Origin: Chromatiales bacterium
Lineage (GTDB): Bacteria; Pseudomonadota; Gammaproteobacteria; Steroidobacterales; GCA-2729495
Assembly: GCA_030614035.1 (NCBI GenBank)
Contig: JAUWKW010000080.1
Location: forward strand, 1 to 6,782
Direction: 5' to 3'
DNA: 6,782 bases
Shown here one piece after another: positions 1 through 6,782 of this stretch; position 1 is the first letter of the stretch; every line of letters begins with the position of its first letter. The translations under genes were made by a program, and so were the position numbers. The notes beneath the pieces are model-generated. The model was not told the DNA's origin and ran no database searches. It saw nothing but the letters and a program-made list of their open reading frames with translations.

Positions 1-1836
1 AAATTTGTCGAGTTTTTTGGTGATGGCCTGTCGAACATGCCACTGGCCGACCGCGCCACCTTGAGCAATATGTCCCCCGAATTCGGTAGCACTGCCGCAA
101 TGTTTCCGATTGATCGCGAGACAACCCGTTACCTGGAACTCTCCGGGCGAGGCGCGGAGCAGATTGCGCTGGTCGAAGCTTATGCCCGCGCGCAGAACTT
201 GTGGCGAGAGGACGGACAGCCCGAGCCGCTGTATAGCGATGTGCTCGATCTCGATCTCGGAACCGTGGAACCCAGTCTGGCCGGTCCGAAACGTCCGCAG
301 GACCGCATACCCCTGAAGTCAGCGCAGTCGACCTACCGGAAACACAGCGCGGAATTGCGCGGGGCGGATGAAACTGAGCGTGCTGCTACCGTTGACTCCG
401 ATGGCGACACCTATCAGTTGCAGGACGGCGCCGCACTGATTGCGGCAGTCACGAGTTGCACCAATACCTCCAATCCTTCGGTCATGGTCGCGGCCGGCCT
501 GCTGGCGCGCAAAGCGCGCGAGCGTGGCCTGAATTCCCAACCCTGGGTCAAAACCAGCCTTGCACCCGGGTCAAAGGTCGTAACCGATTATCTGGAGAAG
601 ACCGGGTTGCTGACAGATCTCGCGGCGCTGGGATTCGACATCGTTGGGTACGGCTGTACCACGTGCATTGGCAATTCCGGTCCGCTGAAACCGGAAATTT
701 CCGCGGCGGTAAAAGAAAATGATCTGATTGGATGCAGCGTACTGTCCGGCAACCGCAATTACGAGGGTCGTATTCATCCGCTAACCGTGATGAATTATCT
801 CGCCTCACCCCCGCTGGTCGTAGCTTACGCACTGGCAGGTTCGATGAACGTGGACCTGGTTCAGGACTCGCTCGGTGACGATGCCGATGGCAAACCGGTC
901 TATCTGAAAGACATCTGGCCCAGCCAGGCCGATGTGCAGGAACTTGTCCTGAAAACGGTCAACCGGAGTATGTTTCGGGACAGCTATGCCAGCGTGTTCA
1001 CCGGTGACGAGAACTGGAATGAGATCGATGTGCCCGAAGGCGAGATATACAGTTGGGATGGCGCGTCGACCTACGTCAAAAATCCGCCCTATTTCGACGG
1101 CATGTCCATGCAGCCGGAACCCGTGGCGAACATCGAATCGGCCCGGTTACTGGCACTGCTCGGCGATTCCGTGACGACGGATCATATTTCGCCAGCGGGA
1201 AGTATCGCGATAGACAGTCCGGCTGGCCAGTACCTGGTTGACCAGGGCGTACCGCCGACCGAGTTCAACAGTTACGGATCCCGGCGAGGCAATCACGAAG
1301 TGATGATGCGCGGCACGTTCGCCAACATCCGCTTACGGAACCAGCTTGCGCCGGGTACGGAGGGAGGCTGGACCGTGCATCAGCCGAGCGGCGAACAAAT
1401 GACGATCTATGACGCAGCCATGCGTTACCAGCAGGAAGGCACCCCGCTGCTGGTCATCGCCGGCAAAGACTACGGGTCAGGTTCTTCCCGGGATTGGGCA
1501 GCAAAAGGTACTCTGCTGCTCGGCGTAAAGGCGGTCCTGGTGGAAAGTTTCGAGCGCATCCACCGGTCCAACCTGATCGGCATGGGCGTGTTGCCGCTGC
1601 AGTTCCCCGACGGTGACAGCGCTGCCTCACTGGGACTGACTGCCACGGATACCTTTAGCATCATGGGGCTCGATGGCGGCGATGCGTCGGAGGTGACCGT
1701 CGTCGTAACCGCCGAAAACGGGGACACGCAGGAGTTCGGGGCACGCGTGCGCATCGATACACCAAAGGAGCGTGACTACTATAAAAACGGTGGGATTCTG
1801 CAGTACGTGCTGCGGCAAATTGCTGCCGCAGCTTAA
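1..1836 (+). CDS. acnA: Aconitate hydratase AcnA, C-terminal 611 residues (5' end outside window)
   Basis: Aconitase isomerises citrate to isocitrate through cis-aconitate in the cytosolic TCA cycle, using a [4Fe-4S] cluster. The frame is open from base 1 and ends at TAA 1834-1836. All three cluster ligands are visible, counting from the first residue of the window: Cys153 in [10 protein letters not shown], and Cys219 and Cys222 in [13 protein letters not shown]. The 66-residue spacing between the first two matches the AcnA/IRP1 family. Other family blocks are [29 protein letters not shown], the domain-4 block [18 protein letters not shown], and the swivel-domain active-site motifs [12 protein letters not shown] and [11 protein letters not shown]. 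About 280 N-terminal residues are missing, which would give a full protein near 890 residues, normal for AcnA. No frameshift is seen. The block [10 protein letters not shown] near residue 30 departs from the GATCGFFPID form of E. coli AcnA. The last codons form a strong hairpin. Confidence 0.98.
   Translation, partial: KFVEFFGDGLSNMPLADRATLSNMSPEFGSTAAMFPIDRETTRYLELSGRGAEQIALVEAYARAQNLWREDGQPEPLYSDVLDLDLGTVEPSLAGPKRPQDRIPLKSAQSTYRKHSAELRGADETERAATVDSDGDTYQLQDGAALIAAVTSCTNTSNPSVMVAAGLLARKARERGLNSQPWVKTSLAPGSKVVTDYLEKTGLLTDLAALGFDIVGYGCTTCIGNSGPLKPEISAAVKENDLIGCSVLSGNRNYEGRIHPLTVMNYLASPPLVVAYALAGSMNVDLVQDSLGDDADGKPVYLKDIWPSQADVQELVLKTVNRSMFRDSYASVFTGDENWNEIDVPEGEIYSWDGASTYVKNPPYFDGMSMQPEPVANIESARLLALLGDSVTTDHISPAGSIAIDSPAGQYLVDQGVPPTEFNSYGSRRGNHEVMMRGTFANIRLRNQLAPGTEGGWTVHQPSGEQMTIYDAAMRYQQEGTPLLVIAGKDYGSGSSRDWAAKGTLLLGVKAVLVESFERIHRSNLIGMGVLPLQFPDGDSAASLGLTATDTFSIMGLDGGDASEVTVVVTAENGDTQEFGARVRIDTPKERDYYKNGGILQYVLRQIAAAA
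1809..1832 (+). terminator. Perfect 9-bp hairpin over the last acnA codons, terminator-like but without a clean U tract
   Basis: Arms 1809-1817 (GCTGCGGCA) and 1824-1832 (TGCCGCAGC) are exact reverse complements around a 6-base loop. The stem ends two bases before the stop codon. What follows is AT-rich but not a run of T, so it is not a textbook intrinsic terminator. It may stabilise the acnA 3' end or act with the AT-rich repeats just downstream. The hairpin is directly visible; the terminator role is inferred. Confidence 0.4.
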
Positions 1837-1887
1837 TGCCAATAAACATTAATATATTAATATAAGCATCTATTTTATATATATAAA
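1833..1887. repeat. AT-rich intergenic tract with three perfect inverted repeats between convergent genes
   Basis: Almost every base between acnA and the convergent metallohydrolase gene is A or T, in contrast to the GC-rich surroundings. It holds TTAATG (1833-1838) paired with CATTAA (1847-1852), the 14-base palindrome ATTAATATATTAAT (1848-1861), and the 14-base palindrome TTTATATATATAAA (1874-1887). The first two share bases and could not form together. A bidirectional termination zone for the two converging transcripts is the simplest reading. Chance palindromes are expected in such AT-rich DNA, so the function is tentative. Confidence 0.5.
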
Positions 1888-1891
1888 TGTC

Positions 1892-2653
1892 TCAATGGCT
1901 GACCCAGGCCGGCATACTGGCCCAGGCCCGGTTAACGGCTGCATCGTGCTCCCGATATTGGGGCGAATATTTCCCCACCAGTTGCCAGAATCGACGCGAG
2001 TGATTCAGGTGACGCAGGTGGCAGAGTTCATGCACCAGCAGATATTCCGCCTGTTCGGTTGGCAGTAACAGGGCCGAAGCATTCAGGCTGATCGTTCCAT
2101 CGCCTGAGCAGCTGCCCCAGCGCGTTTGCTGCAGCCGTATCTGTACCCGGTTTGGTTTGACCTTGATAGCTTTTGCCAGTTGCAGCAGCCACGGTCGCAG
2201 GGTTTTCCGCCCCATGCCGGTTAGCCAGCGCCGGAGTATGGGCCAGCAACAGTTGGGCGCCGCATCCATTGAGAACACCAGTAGCCGGGATCCCTGGTTG
2301 CGGTAGTGCGTTCGCTTGGATCGCCGGTAGATTACTTCGATGGATTCGTCGATCGCTGGCAGTTCAATTCGGGTCGGCAGTGCGGGTCCCGAATCCGATG
2401 GCAGCATCGCAATACCTCGGCGAGTTTTGTCTATCCAGCTGCTTTCGCTTCGCACAAAATCGGCGACCGTGCACGCTGAGGTCCGCGGCGGCACGACGAT
2501 CTCGACGCCACCGTGGGCAAAAACATTGATACTGAGACGCCGGGCCCGTTTGCTGACACGCACGCGCCATCCCTGCGGCGGCGGGCCAGCGGTCGCTGTG
2601 CCCTCCTCCCACAACGACAACTGTGATTCCGAGACTATGCGCGATCTCGCCAC
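1892..2653 (-). CDS. YgjP/DUF45-family zinc metallohydrolase (M48-like), 253 aa from a GTG start
   Basis: This belongs to the YgjP-like metallopeptidase family (DUF45, WLM/SprT-like fold); the biological substrate is not settled. Counting from GTG 2653: residues 31-60 carry the N-terminal beta-rich block (SKRARRLSINV, EIVVPPR), Trp73-Ile74 is the conserved WI site, and RWGSC at 178-182 is followed by the LNASALLLP strand-turn. The zinc motif is HELCH at 208-212, with His218 (in LNHSRRFW) as the likely third ligand, so the active site looks intact. No signal peptide or membrane segment is seen. The same frame stays open upstream to 2887, but those 78 codons show nothing family-like and run antisense across the start of tatD. 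GTG 2653 has a GGGAG ribosome site and leaves an 88 bp divergent promoter region. E. coli YgjP is shorter; longer forms of this size occur in the family. The start is the least certain part. Confidence 0.9.
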   Translation of the reverse strand: MARSRIVSESQLSLWEEGTATAGPPPQGWRVRVSKRARRLSINVFAHGGVEIVVPPRTSACTVADFVRSESSWIDKTRRGIAMLPSDSGPALPTRIELPAIDESIEVIYRRSKRTHYRNQGSRLLVFSMDAAPNCCWPILRRWLTGMGRKTLRPWLLQLAKAIKVKPNRVQIRLQQTRWGSCSGDGTISLNASALLLPTEQAEYLLVHELCHLRHLNHSRRFWQLVGKYSPQYREHDAAVNRAWASMPAWVSH

Positions 2654-2741
2654 GCCGTCATTACTCCCGCCTTGCGATTGACTGCTAAGCTTACCGAGCC
2701 AAGACAATACTCGAATGACTGCAAATCTTGAAGTCTGCTGA
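2654..2741. other. Divergent intergenic region between the metallohydrolase gene and tatD
   Basis: Promoters for both outward genes should lie here if the GTG start at 2653 is right. I see no convincing sigma-70 pair on either strand, no strong inverted repeat and no operator-like repeat. tatD has no clear Shine-Dalgarno sequence; the nearest purine-rich stretch is GAAG at about 2730-2733. Confidence 0.5.
2664..2668 (-). promoter_or_regulatory. Ribosome binding site GGGAG that supports the GTG start at 2653
   Basis: On the minus strand GGGAG lies 10 bases before GTG 2653. It is the best Shine-Dalgarno match near any candidate start of this gene. The alternative in-frame ATG at 2755 overlaps tatD and has only a weak CAGG upstream. 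Confidence 0.5.
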
Positions 2742-3551
2742 ATGAATCGGCTCATCGATATCGGTGTCAACCTGACCCACGACAGCTTTGATGCAGACCG
2801 TGATGAAATCATCAGCCGTGCTGCTGACGCAGGCGTGCAGCGGTTAATTGTTACCGGTGCCAATGTTTCGGGCAGCATCCAGGCCATAGCGCTCGCTGAT
2901 CAGCGCCCGGGGCACATTTTTGCCACCGCCGGTGTTCATCCGCACCATGCGTCCGAGTACACATCCGAAGTGGGTGACCGCCTGCTGTCGCTTTCCCGAC
3001 TACCTGCCGTCGTTGCCGTCGGCGAATGTGGCCTTGATTTTTTCCGAACGTTTTCGCCCCGTGAAGATCAATTGGCGGCCTTCAGGTCACAACTCGATAT
3101 TGCCGTTAAGGCCCAGAAACCGGTCTTCCTGCACCAGCGCGATGCGCATACCGAGTTTATTGATGTATTGGAGGACTATCGTTCCGAATTGACTGGCGGA
3201 GTTGCCCACTGCTTTACCGGAGGGCCGGCCGAACTGCAGCGTTACCTGGAGATGGGACTACACATCGGCATCACCGGTTGGATATGCGATGAACGCAGGG
3301 GTACCGAGCTGCGTGAAGCAGTGGGGGCAATCCCGATGAATCGTTTGTTGCTGGAAACGGATGCGCCGTATCTGCTACCGCGAGACATCAAGACCAAGCC
3401 CGCCGCGCGCCGGAATGAACCCGCTCTGCTGCCTCATATCCTGTTGAGGTTGGCCAGCGAAATGGGCCAGGATCCCGACCTCGTAGCGGCGGCGTCTACG
3501 GAGAATGCCGAGCGTTTGTTTAATCTGAAGAAAGCAGAGCCTAGTCCCTGA
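2742..3551 (+). CDS. tatD: TatD family metal-dependent deoxyribonuclease, 269 aa
   Basis: TatD is a cytosolic metal-dependent DNase with a TIM-barrel amidohydrolase fold; in E. coli it has 3'-5' exonuclease activity and has been linked to repair of oxidative DNA damage. This protein opens with RLIDIGVNLTHDSF, matching true TatD (DIGVNL), rather than the HxH form of YcfH/YjjV paralogues. Metal and catalytic positions are present: GVHPHH at 64-69, Glu95 in VGECGLDF, His131 in FLHQRDAH, His156 in HCFTGG and Asp207 in LETDAPYLLPRD. The blocks GITGWICDERRG and RRNEPALLPHIL are also characteristic. Length is close to the E. coli protein (260 aa). The start is well fixed, because an in-frame TGA (2739-2741) directly precedes the ATG. 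It is alone on its strand, so it is not part of a tatABCD operon here. Its stop lies inside the convergent NERD gene. Confidence 0.97.
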   Translation: MNRLIDIGVNLTHDSFDADRDEIISRAADAGVQRLIVTGANVSGSIQAIALADQRPGHIFATAGVHPHHASEYTSEVGDRLLSLSRLPAVVAVGECGLDFFRTFSPREDQLAAFRSQLDIAVKAQKPVFLHQRDAHTEFIDVLEDYRSELTGGVAHCFTGGPAELQRYLEMGLHIGITGWICDERRGTELREAVGAIPMNRLLLETDAPYLLPRDIKTKPAARRNEPALLPHILLRLASEMGQDPDLVAAASTENAERLFNLKKAEPSP

Positions 3552-4125
3552 TCAAGTGGCTCATCGGGGTTACGACGGCTTTCTGCTCGAGTCGATCCCA
3601 CGAGGGGAGAAACGCCTCTAGCACCTTGTCTTCGTACTCATGCTGTTGTTCGAGTTCAGTCAGAAGCTGATCGATGTGAATCACGTGGCTGGGCTGGCCT
3701 TTTGTGAACAGCGCGCGATTTGTAAACGCGATGTAGCCGTCGACCGGCACATTCGGCGCAATTCGGCCTACGGCGGCAATGCGGTCAAACAGGGACATCT
3801 GGGGGTTACGGAAGGTGAATCGCTGCCGGCCATCGATGACCGTCCAGTCGTGCATGGCGTCGCTGCCAAACACGTGGCCCTGAACATCCTTGGTATGTAG
3901 AATCAGAATTCCGCGTGCAGTCAGCAACGCGTACTCGATATGGATTTCACCGCTGTTGTCATCCGGAATCAGGAAATCCTTCAATACTGCCTTGCTGACC
4001 GACTCCAGGCGCGCGGCAATCGACCGGGACTTCACGCGTCGATACCAGAGCCAGCCTGCCAGCATAGCCAACAGCACGGCACCAGCGGCTCCGATGATGA
4101 TCCTGGTGCCCAGTGTCTCAAGCAT
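3541..4125 (-). CDS. Membrane-anchored NERD (nuclease-related) domain protein, 194 aa
   Basis: The N-terminus has one hydrophobic segment at about residues 9-28 followed by RRVKSR, indicating an inner-membrane anchor with the domain in the cytosol. Residues about 35-155 fit the NERD domain: EIHIEYALLTARGILILHTK, then GHVFGSD and W94, the RNPQ block at 106-109, and the strand VDGYIAFTNRALF. NERD domains are predicted nucleases related to restriction-endonuclease folds; family members normally have an acidic residue in the ID and E/DxK positions. Here these are Glu64 and His77-Thr-Lys79, so the core acidic position before the lysine is lost, and activity is doubtful. Residues 155-180 are charged and probably helical. 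ATG 4125 is chosen over an adjacent TTG at 4128; an in-frame TAG at 4132-4134 blocks any longer form. The gene lies 75 bp after thrC on the same strand and ends 11 bp inside tatD. Physiological role unknown. Confidence 0.8.
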   Translation of the reverse strand: MLETLGTRIIIGAAGAVLLAMLAGWLWYRRVKSRSIAARLESVSKAVLKDFLIPDDNSGEIHIEYALLTARGILILHTKDVQGHVFGSDAMHDWTVIDGRQRFTFRNPQMSLFDRIAAVGRIAPNVPVDGYIAFTNRALFTKGQPSHVIHIDQLLTELEQQHEYEDKVLEAFLPSWDRLEQKAVVTPMSHLIRD

Positions 4126-4200
4126 CAATTTCTAAAGTCCGAATAGTTGCGTGTCCGTCGGCCGCCAGCGCAGATTCTGCCGGGTGCTTCCAGGTCAACC
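4126..4200. other. 75-bp spacer between thrC and the NERD gene
   Basis: No hairpin followed by a T run is seen after the thrC stop, so read-through into the NERD gene is possible. No good -10/-35 pair or strong ribosome site was found ahead of ATG 4125. The quasi-palindrome GCAGAATCTGC (minus strand) has no room for a loop and is not a terminator. Confidence 0.4.
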
Positions 4201-5505
4201 CTACAGACGGGACGTGATTTCGTCCGTGACGGCATCGATGGTCTCAAAACTTGCAGGCCATTTCAGCAATCGCGAGAGTTCATCTGGCAGCTCTATCGTT
4301 TCCCCGATCAGCGGTTCAACAATACTCTCGAATTTCGCAGCATGGGCCGTCGCGATAATAATGAAGTGATGCTCTGACCGCTCTTCATCAGGGAGATCTC
4401 GATAGACATTGAATGCTGTGGCGGTGTGCGGGCACCAGGCGAGACCGCTGCGCGCATACTCCGCTGCAATCTGCTGCGCAATGGATTCATCGGATACAGA
4501 AACGGCGCGCAATCGGCGGCCGATTTCGGCGGCATCGCCCCATAGGTTGAGCAAACGTTCCATGTTGCTCGGGTCCCCCACATCCATCGCTGATGCAAGC
4601 GTGGGAATGCTGGCACGCGGATTCCATTCCCCGGACCCGAGAAACTCAGGAATCGTTCGATTGGCATTGGTCGCCAGAATGATCTGATCGATCGGCAAGC
4701 CCATCTGCTTGGCCCAGATTCCTGCGAATGCGTTGCCCAAATTACCCGTAGGGATGACAAAACTGCTCGGCAGGCTGTTTCGGCGGTCGTTGGCCAGGCT
4801 GGCTTGCGCATAGTAGACGGATTGAGGCAACAAGCGGCCGACGTTAATGCTGTTGGCCGAGCACAAACGGTAGCGCTGAACAAGTTCGGCATCAGCGAAC
4901 ATCTCTTTGGCCAGGCGCTGACATTCATCGAATCCGCCGCGCACGGCCAGCGAGATGATGTTGTCTCCCCAGCAGGTCAACTGGTGTTGCTGCCGCGCTG
5001 TCACCCTGCCGTCCGGAAACAAGACCACGACCCGCACGCCGGGTTTGCGGTGAAAGGCCGCGGCGACGGCGCCCCCGGTATCCCCCGAAGTGGCGACGAG
5101 CACGGTGACCGGAACGGTGCCGCGATCCGGCGTACCGATGATGCGCGTCATGCATGCGGCTAAAAAACGGGCCCCGAAATCTTTGAACGCGGCGGTGGGA
5201 CCGTGAAATAGTTCGAGCACCGAAAGCGACCCGCGCTCCGACTTTTCGAGGAGTTGCAGCCGGGCCGGAAAGCTAAACGCTTCGTCACAGATCTCGCCGA
5301 GCTGGTCTGAAAGCGCCGATCCTTCAAAAAACGGCGCTAGCAGCTGTGTGGCGAGATCGCTGACGGTGTCGATCTGCGTCAGCGCATCGGGGTCAAAATG
5401 CGGCAGATTTTCCGGCACGTACAGACCGCCGTCAGGCGCAGTGCCGCTCATGATGGCCGCCTCCAGAGCAACGCCCGGACCTTGCCTGGTGCTGACGAAC
5501 TGCAT
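4201..5505 (-). CDS. thrC: Threonine synthase, 434 aa
   Basis: ThrC is a PLP enzyme that converts O-phospho-L-homoserine and water to L-threonine and phosphate, the last step of threonine synthesis. From ATG 5505 the protein begins MQFVSTRQGPG and carries the family block APDGGLYVPENLP. The PLP lysine is Lys108 in FHGPTAAFKDFGARF, aligned with Lys107 of E. coli ThrC. Further motifs are TSGDTGGAV (about 139-147), SANSINVGRLLPQSVYY (about 216-232), the PLP-phosphate loop PTGNLGN (252-258), ATNANRTIPEFL and SAMDVGDPSNMERL. The C-terminus has the usual CPHTATAF and TAHAAKFE blocks. Length matches the E. coli protein (428 aa). The frame is open to 5556, but ATG 5505 is the start that gives a normal N-terminus and sits 4 bases after the thrA stop. 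The weak GGTAAG upstream suggests translation coupled to thrA. No frameshift or missing key residue is seen. Confidence 0.97.
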   Translation of the reverse strand: MQFVSTRQGPGVALEAAIMSGTAPDGGLYVPENLPHFDPDALTQIDTVSDLATQLLAPFFEGSALSDQLGEICDEAFSFPARLQLLEKSERGSLSVLELFHGPTAAFKDFGARFLAACMTRIIGTPDRGTVPVTVLVATSGDTGGAVAAAFHRKPGVRVVVLFPDGRVTARQQHQLTCWGDNIISLAVRGGFDECQRLAKEMFADAELVQRYRLCSANSINVGRLLPQSVYYAQASLANDRRNSLPSSFVIPTGNLGNAFAGIWAKQMGLPIDQIILATNANRTIPEFLGSGEWNPRASIPTLASAMDVGDPSNMERLLNLWGDAAEIGRRLRAVSVSDESIAQQIAAEYARSGLAWCPHTATAFNVYRDLPDEERSEHHFIIIATAHAAKFESIVEPLIGETIELPDELSRLLKWPASFETIDAVTDEITSRL

Positions 5506-5509
5506 CGGC

Positions 5510-6782
5510 TTACCGGGACGCACCCAGGAATCTCGCCAATCTGAGCAGGTCTGCAAATACGCCGGCAGCGGTCACTGCCGGCCCGGCTCCAGGTCCCTGC
5601 ACGACCAGCGGATTGTCGCTATAGCGTTCAGAGACGAAGCGAACGATGTTATCGGTCAGATTGATGTGCGCGAACGCATGATCGGCCGGAAGTGACTCCA
5701 AACGGACGGTCGCTGCCCCCGATTTGTCCAATCGCCCGACATATCGCTGTACCTCGCCTGCTTCGTCGGATTTCTTCCACCGATCGAGCATCGATGCGTC
5801 CTGATCTGCCAGCGCATCCAAAAACTGGTCCACTGACACATCATCCAGTCCGGCCGGCACAAGACTTTCGATCTCAATGTCCTGAAGCTCTAATCGCATA
5901 CCCAGCTCGCGGCCCAGAATGATTAATTTTCGGGCAACGTCGAGCCCTGACAAATCGTCACGGGGGTCGGGTTCCGTGTAGCCATTCTCGTGAGCCTCCC
6001 GCACTATTGCCGAAAAAGATCGGGTGCCATCGAAAACATTGAAAAGATAAGCAAGGGTGCCGGAAAGAATTCCTTCGATACTGACCACCTCGTCCCCGGT
6101 TTCCGTCAGGTCTCTGAGTGTTTGTACTATCGGCAGCGCCGCACCAACACTCGGCTCATACAGAAAATGCACGTTGTGCTCGCGGCGAGCCGCCTGAATC
6201 CGATCGTAACGTTCCAGTGTGCCGCTTTGGGCTTTTTTGTTTGGTGTCACGACGTGGATTCCCTGTGCGAATAAGTCGATGTATCGGTCGGCAAGTTCGT
6301 CGCTGGCGGTACAGTCGACCATGACGGCATGCGGCAGGTGATCCGCATTGACATGGGCAACGAAACGGTTCCAGTCCAGCGGCTCGCCGTCACTGGTCAG
6401 CATTTCTCGCCAGTTGCCAAGATCAATCATGCGTTCGGCCAGGTGCATGCGCGACGAAGTGGCTATGCCGCGCACTCTGAAGTCGAGATTGAAGTCCTGT
6501 TGCAAATGCGCCACCTGCGCGGCCATCTGATCCAGCAATGTTGCTCCGACGTGGCCCGGGCCGACCAGCCCCACCGAAACTGTTTCGGTCGACAGGTAAA
6601 AGCCTGCATGGGCCGCCCGCAGAGCACGGGTTGCATCGTCTCGCGCGATGACAGCGGAAATGTTGCGTTCCGAAGAACCCTGCGCAATTGCCCGTACATT
6701 AATGCCGGCGTTGCCAAGCGTCCCGAAAAAGCGCGATGCGACTCCTGTCAGGCCGGCCATGCCATCACCGACGACCGCAATA
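5510..6782 (-). CDS. thrA: Bifunctional aspartokinase/homoserine dehydrogenase ThrA, C-terminal 423 residues (5' end outside window)
   Basis: The visible part is the end of the regulatory ACT region plus the complete homoserine dehydrogenase domain, which reduces aspartate semialdehyde to homoserine with NAD(P)H. The frame is open to the window edge. Residues 1-35 (counted from the edge) read IAVVGDGMAGLTG, then NVRAIAQGSSERNISAVI, the second ACT motif of ThrA/MetL. The Rossmann motif GPGHVG is at 74-79. TPNKKA, YEPSVGAALPI, GILSGTLAYLFN and EPDPRDDLSGLDVARKL follow, with Asp281 and Lys285 as the catalytic pair. The end AAGVFADLLRLARFLG is typical. An ACT region ahead of the dehydrogenase and none after it indicates the fused kinase form rather than monofunctional Hom, so an aspartokinase domain is inferred to the right of the window. 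The thrC neighbour favours thrA over metL. The stop TAA is 4 bases before thrC. Threonine feedback is expected from the family; promoter and any attenuator are outside. Confidence 0.95.
   Translation of the reverse strand, partial: IAVVGDGMAGLTGVASRFFGTLGNAGINVRAIAQGSSERNISAVIARDDATRALRAAHAGFYLSTETVSVGLVGPGHVGATLLDQMAAQVAHLQQDFNLDFRVRGIATSSRMHLAERMIDLGNWREMLTSDGEPLDWNRFVAHVNADHLPHAVMVDCTASDELADRYIDLFAQGIHVVTPNKKAQSGTLERYDRIQAARREHNVHFLYEPSVGAALPIVQTLRDLTETGDEVVSIEGILSGTLAYLFNVFDGTRSFSAIVREAHENGYTEPDPRDDLSGLDVARKLIILGRELGMRLELQDIEIESLVPAGLDDVSVDQFLDALADQDASMLDRWKKSDEAGEVQRYVGRLDKSGAATVRLESLPADHAFAHINLTDNIVRFVSERYSDNPLVVQGPGAGPAVTAAGVFADLLRLARFLGASR

Noticed and set aside
2678..2709. Possible sigma-70 promoter for tatD: TTGACT at 2678-2683 with GACAAT at 2703-2708
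   Set aside because: The spacer is 19 bases and the -10 matches only four of six positions, so it is too weak to list as a promoter.
2742..2770. Perfect TTGACA box on the minus strand at 2765-2770, inside the start of tatD
   Set aside because: No good -10 hexamer lies 16-18 bases downstream (best is three of six), so a single matching box is likely chance.
3640..3900. Plus-strand open frames inside the NERD gene
   Set aside because: They show no recognisable domain, have no ribosome site I can support, and lie antisense to a gene with clear domain motifs.
1892..4125. A nuclease/protease defence island formed by the DUF45 hydrolase, TatD and the NERD protein
   Set aside because: The genes are on alternating strands, TatD and DUF45 proteins are widespread housekeeping families, and no helicase, effector, integrase or other defence marker is present.
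4150..4185. Quasi-palindrome GCAGAATCTGC in the thrC-NERD spacer as a thrC terminator
   Set aside because: It has a one-base centre with no loop, a short stem and no following T run.
5506..5556. Longer threonine synthase start at 5556, overlapping thrA by 47 bases
   Set aside because: The 17 extra residues are not family-like, and ATG 5505 gives the usual MxFVSTR N-terminus right after the thrA stop.

Overview
The window looks like ordinary chromosomal DNA from a proteobacterium, most likely a gammaproteobacterium. Base composition is GC-rich by eye, coding density is very high, and every recognisable gene is housekeeping or a widely conserved accessory type. The best lineage clue is an ACT-homoserine dehydrogenase C-terminus of the bifunctional ThrA type followed directly by threonine synthase. 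I cannot place the organism more finely.

Layout. Positions 1-1836 (+) are the C-terminal two thirds of an AcnA/IRP1-type aconitase; its start lies left of the window. A short, very AT-rich tract full of perfect inverted repeats (about 1809-1887) separates it from a convergent gene on the minus strand, a YgjP/DUF45-type zinc metallohydrolase (1892-2653). That gene is divergent from tatD (2742-3551, +), with an 88 bp intergenic region between them. tatD runs tail-to-tail, with an 11 bp overlap, into a minus-strand gene for a membrane-anchored NERD-domain protein (3541-4125). Upstream of that, also on the minus strand, lie thrC (4201-5505) and the 3' part of thrA (5510-6782), whose start is right of the window.

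How the genes work together. The only clear pathway unit is thrA-thrC, separated by 4 bp and surely co-transcribed. ThrA makes homoserine and ThrC converts phosphohomoserine to threonine. The kinase that links them (thrB) is not between them, so it must be encoded elsewhere or replaced by another kinase. The NERD gene lies 75 bp downstream of thrC on the same strand and could be a passenger of that transcript. Aconitase, the metallohydrolase and TatD have no visible functional link with each other.

I looked for an undescribed system and did not find a convincing one: there is no CRISPR array, mobile element, toxin-antitoxin pair, tRNA, rRNA or riboswitch. The points most worth a second look are the missing thrB, the altered catalytic motif of the NERD protein, and the hairpin cluster at the aconitase 3' end. 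No non-coding stretch reaches 300 bases.
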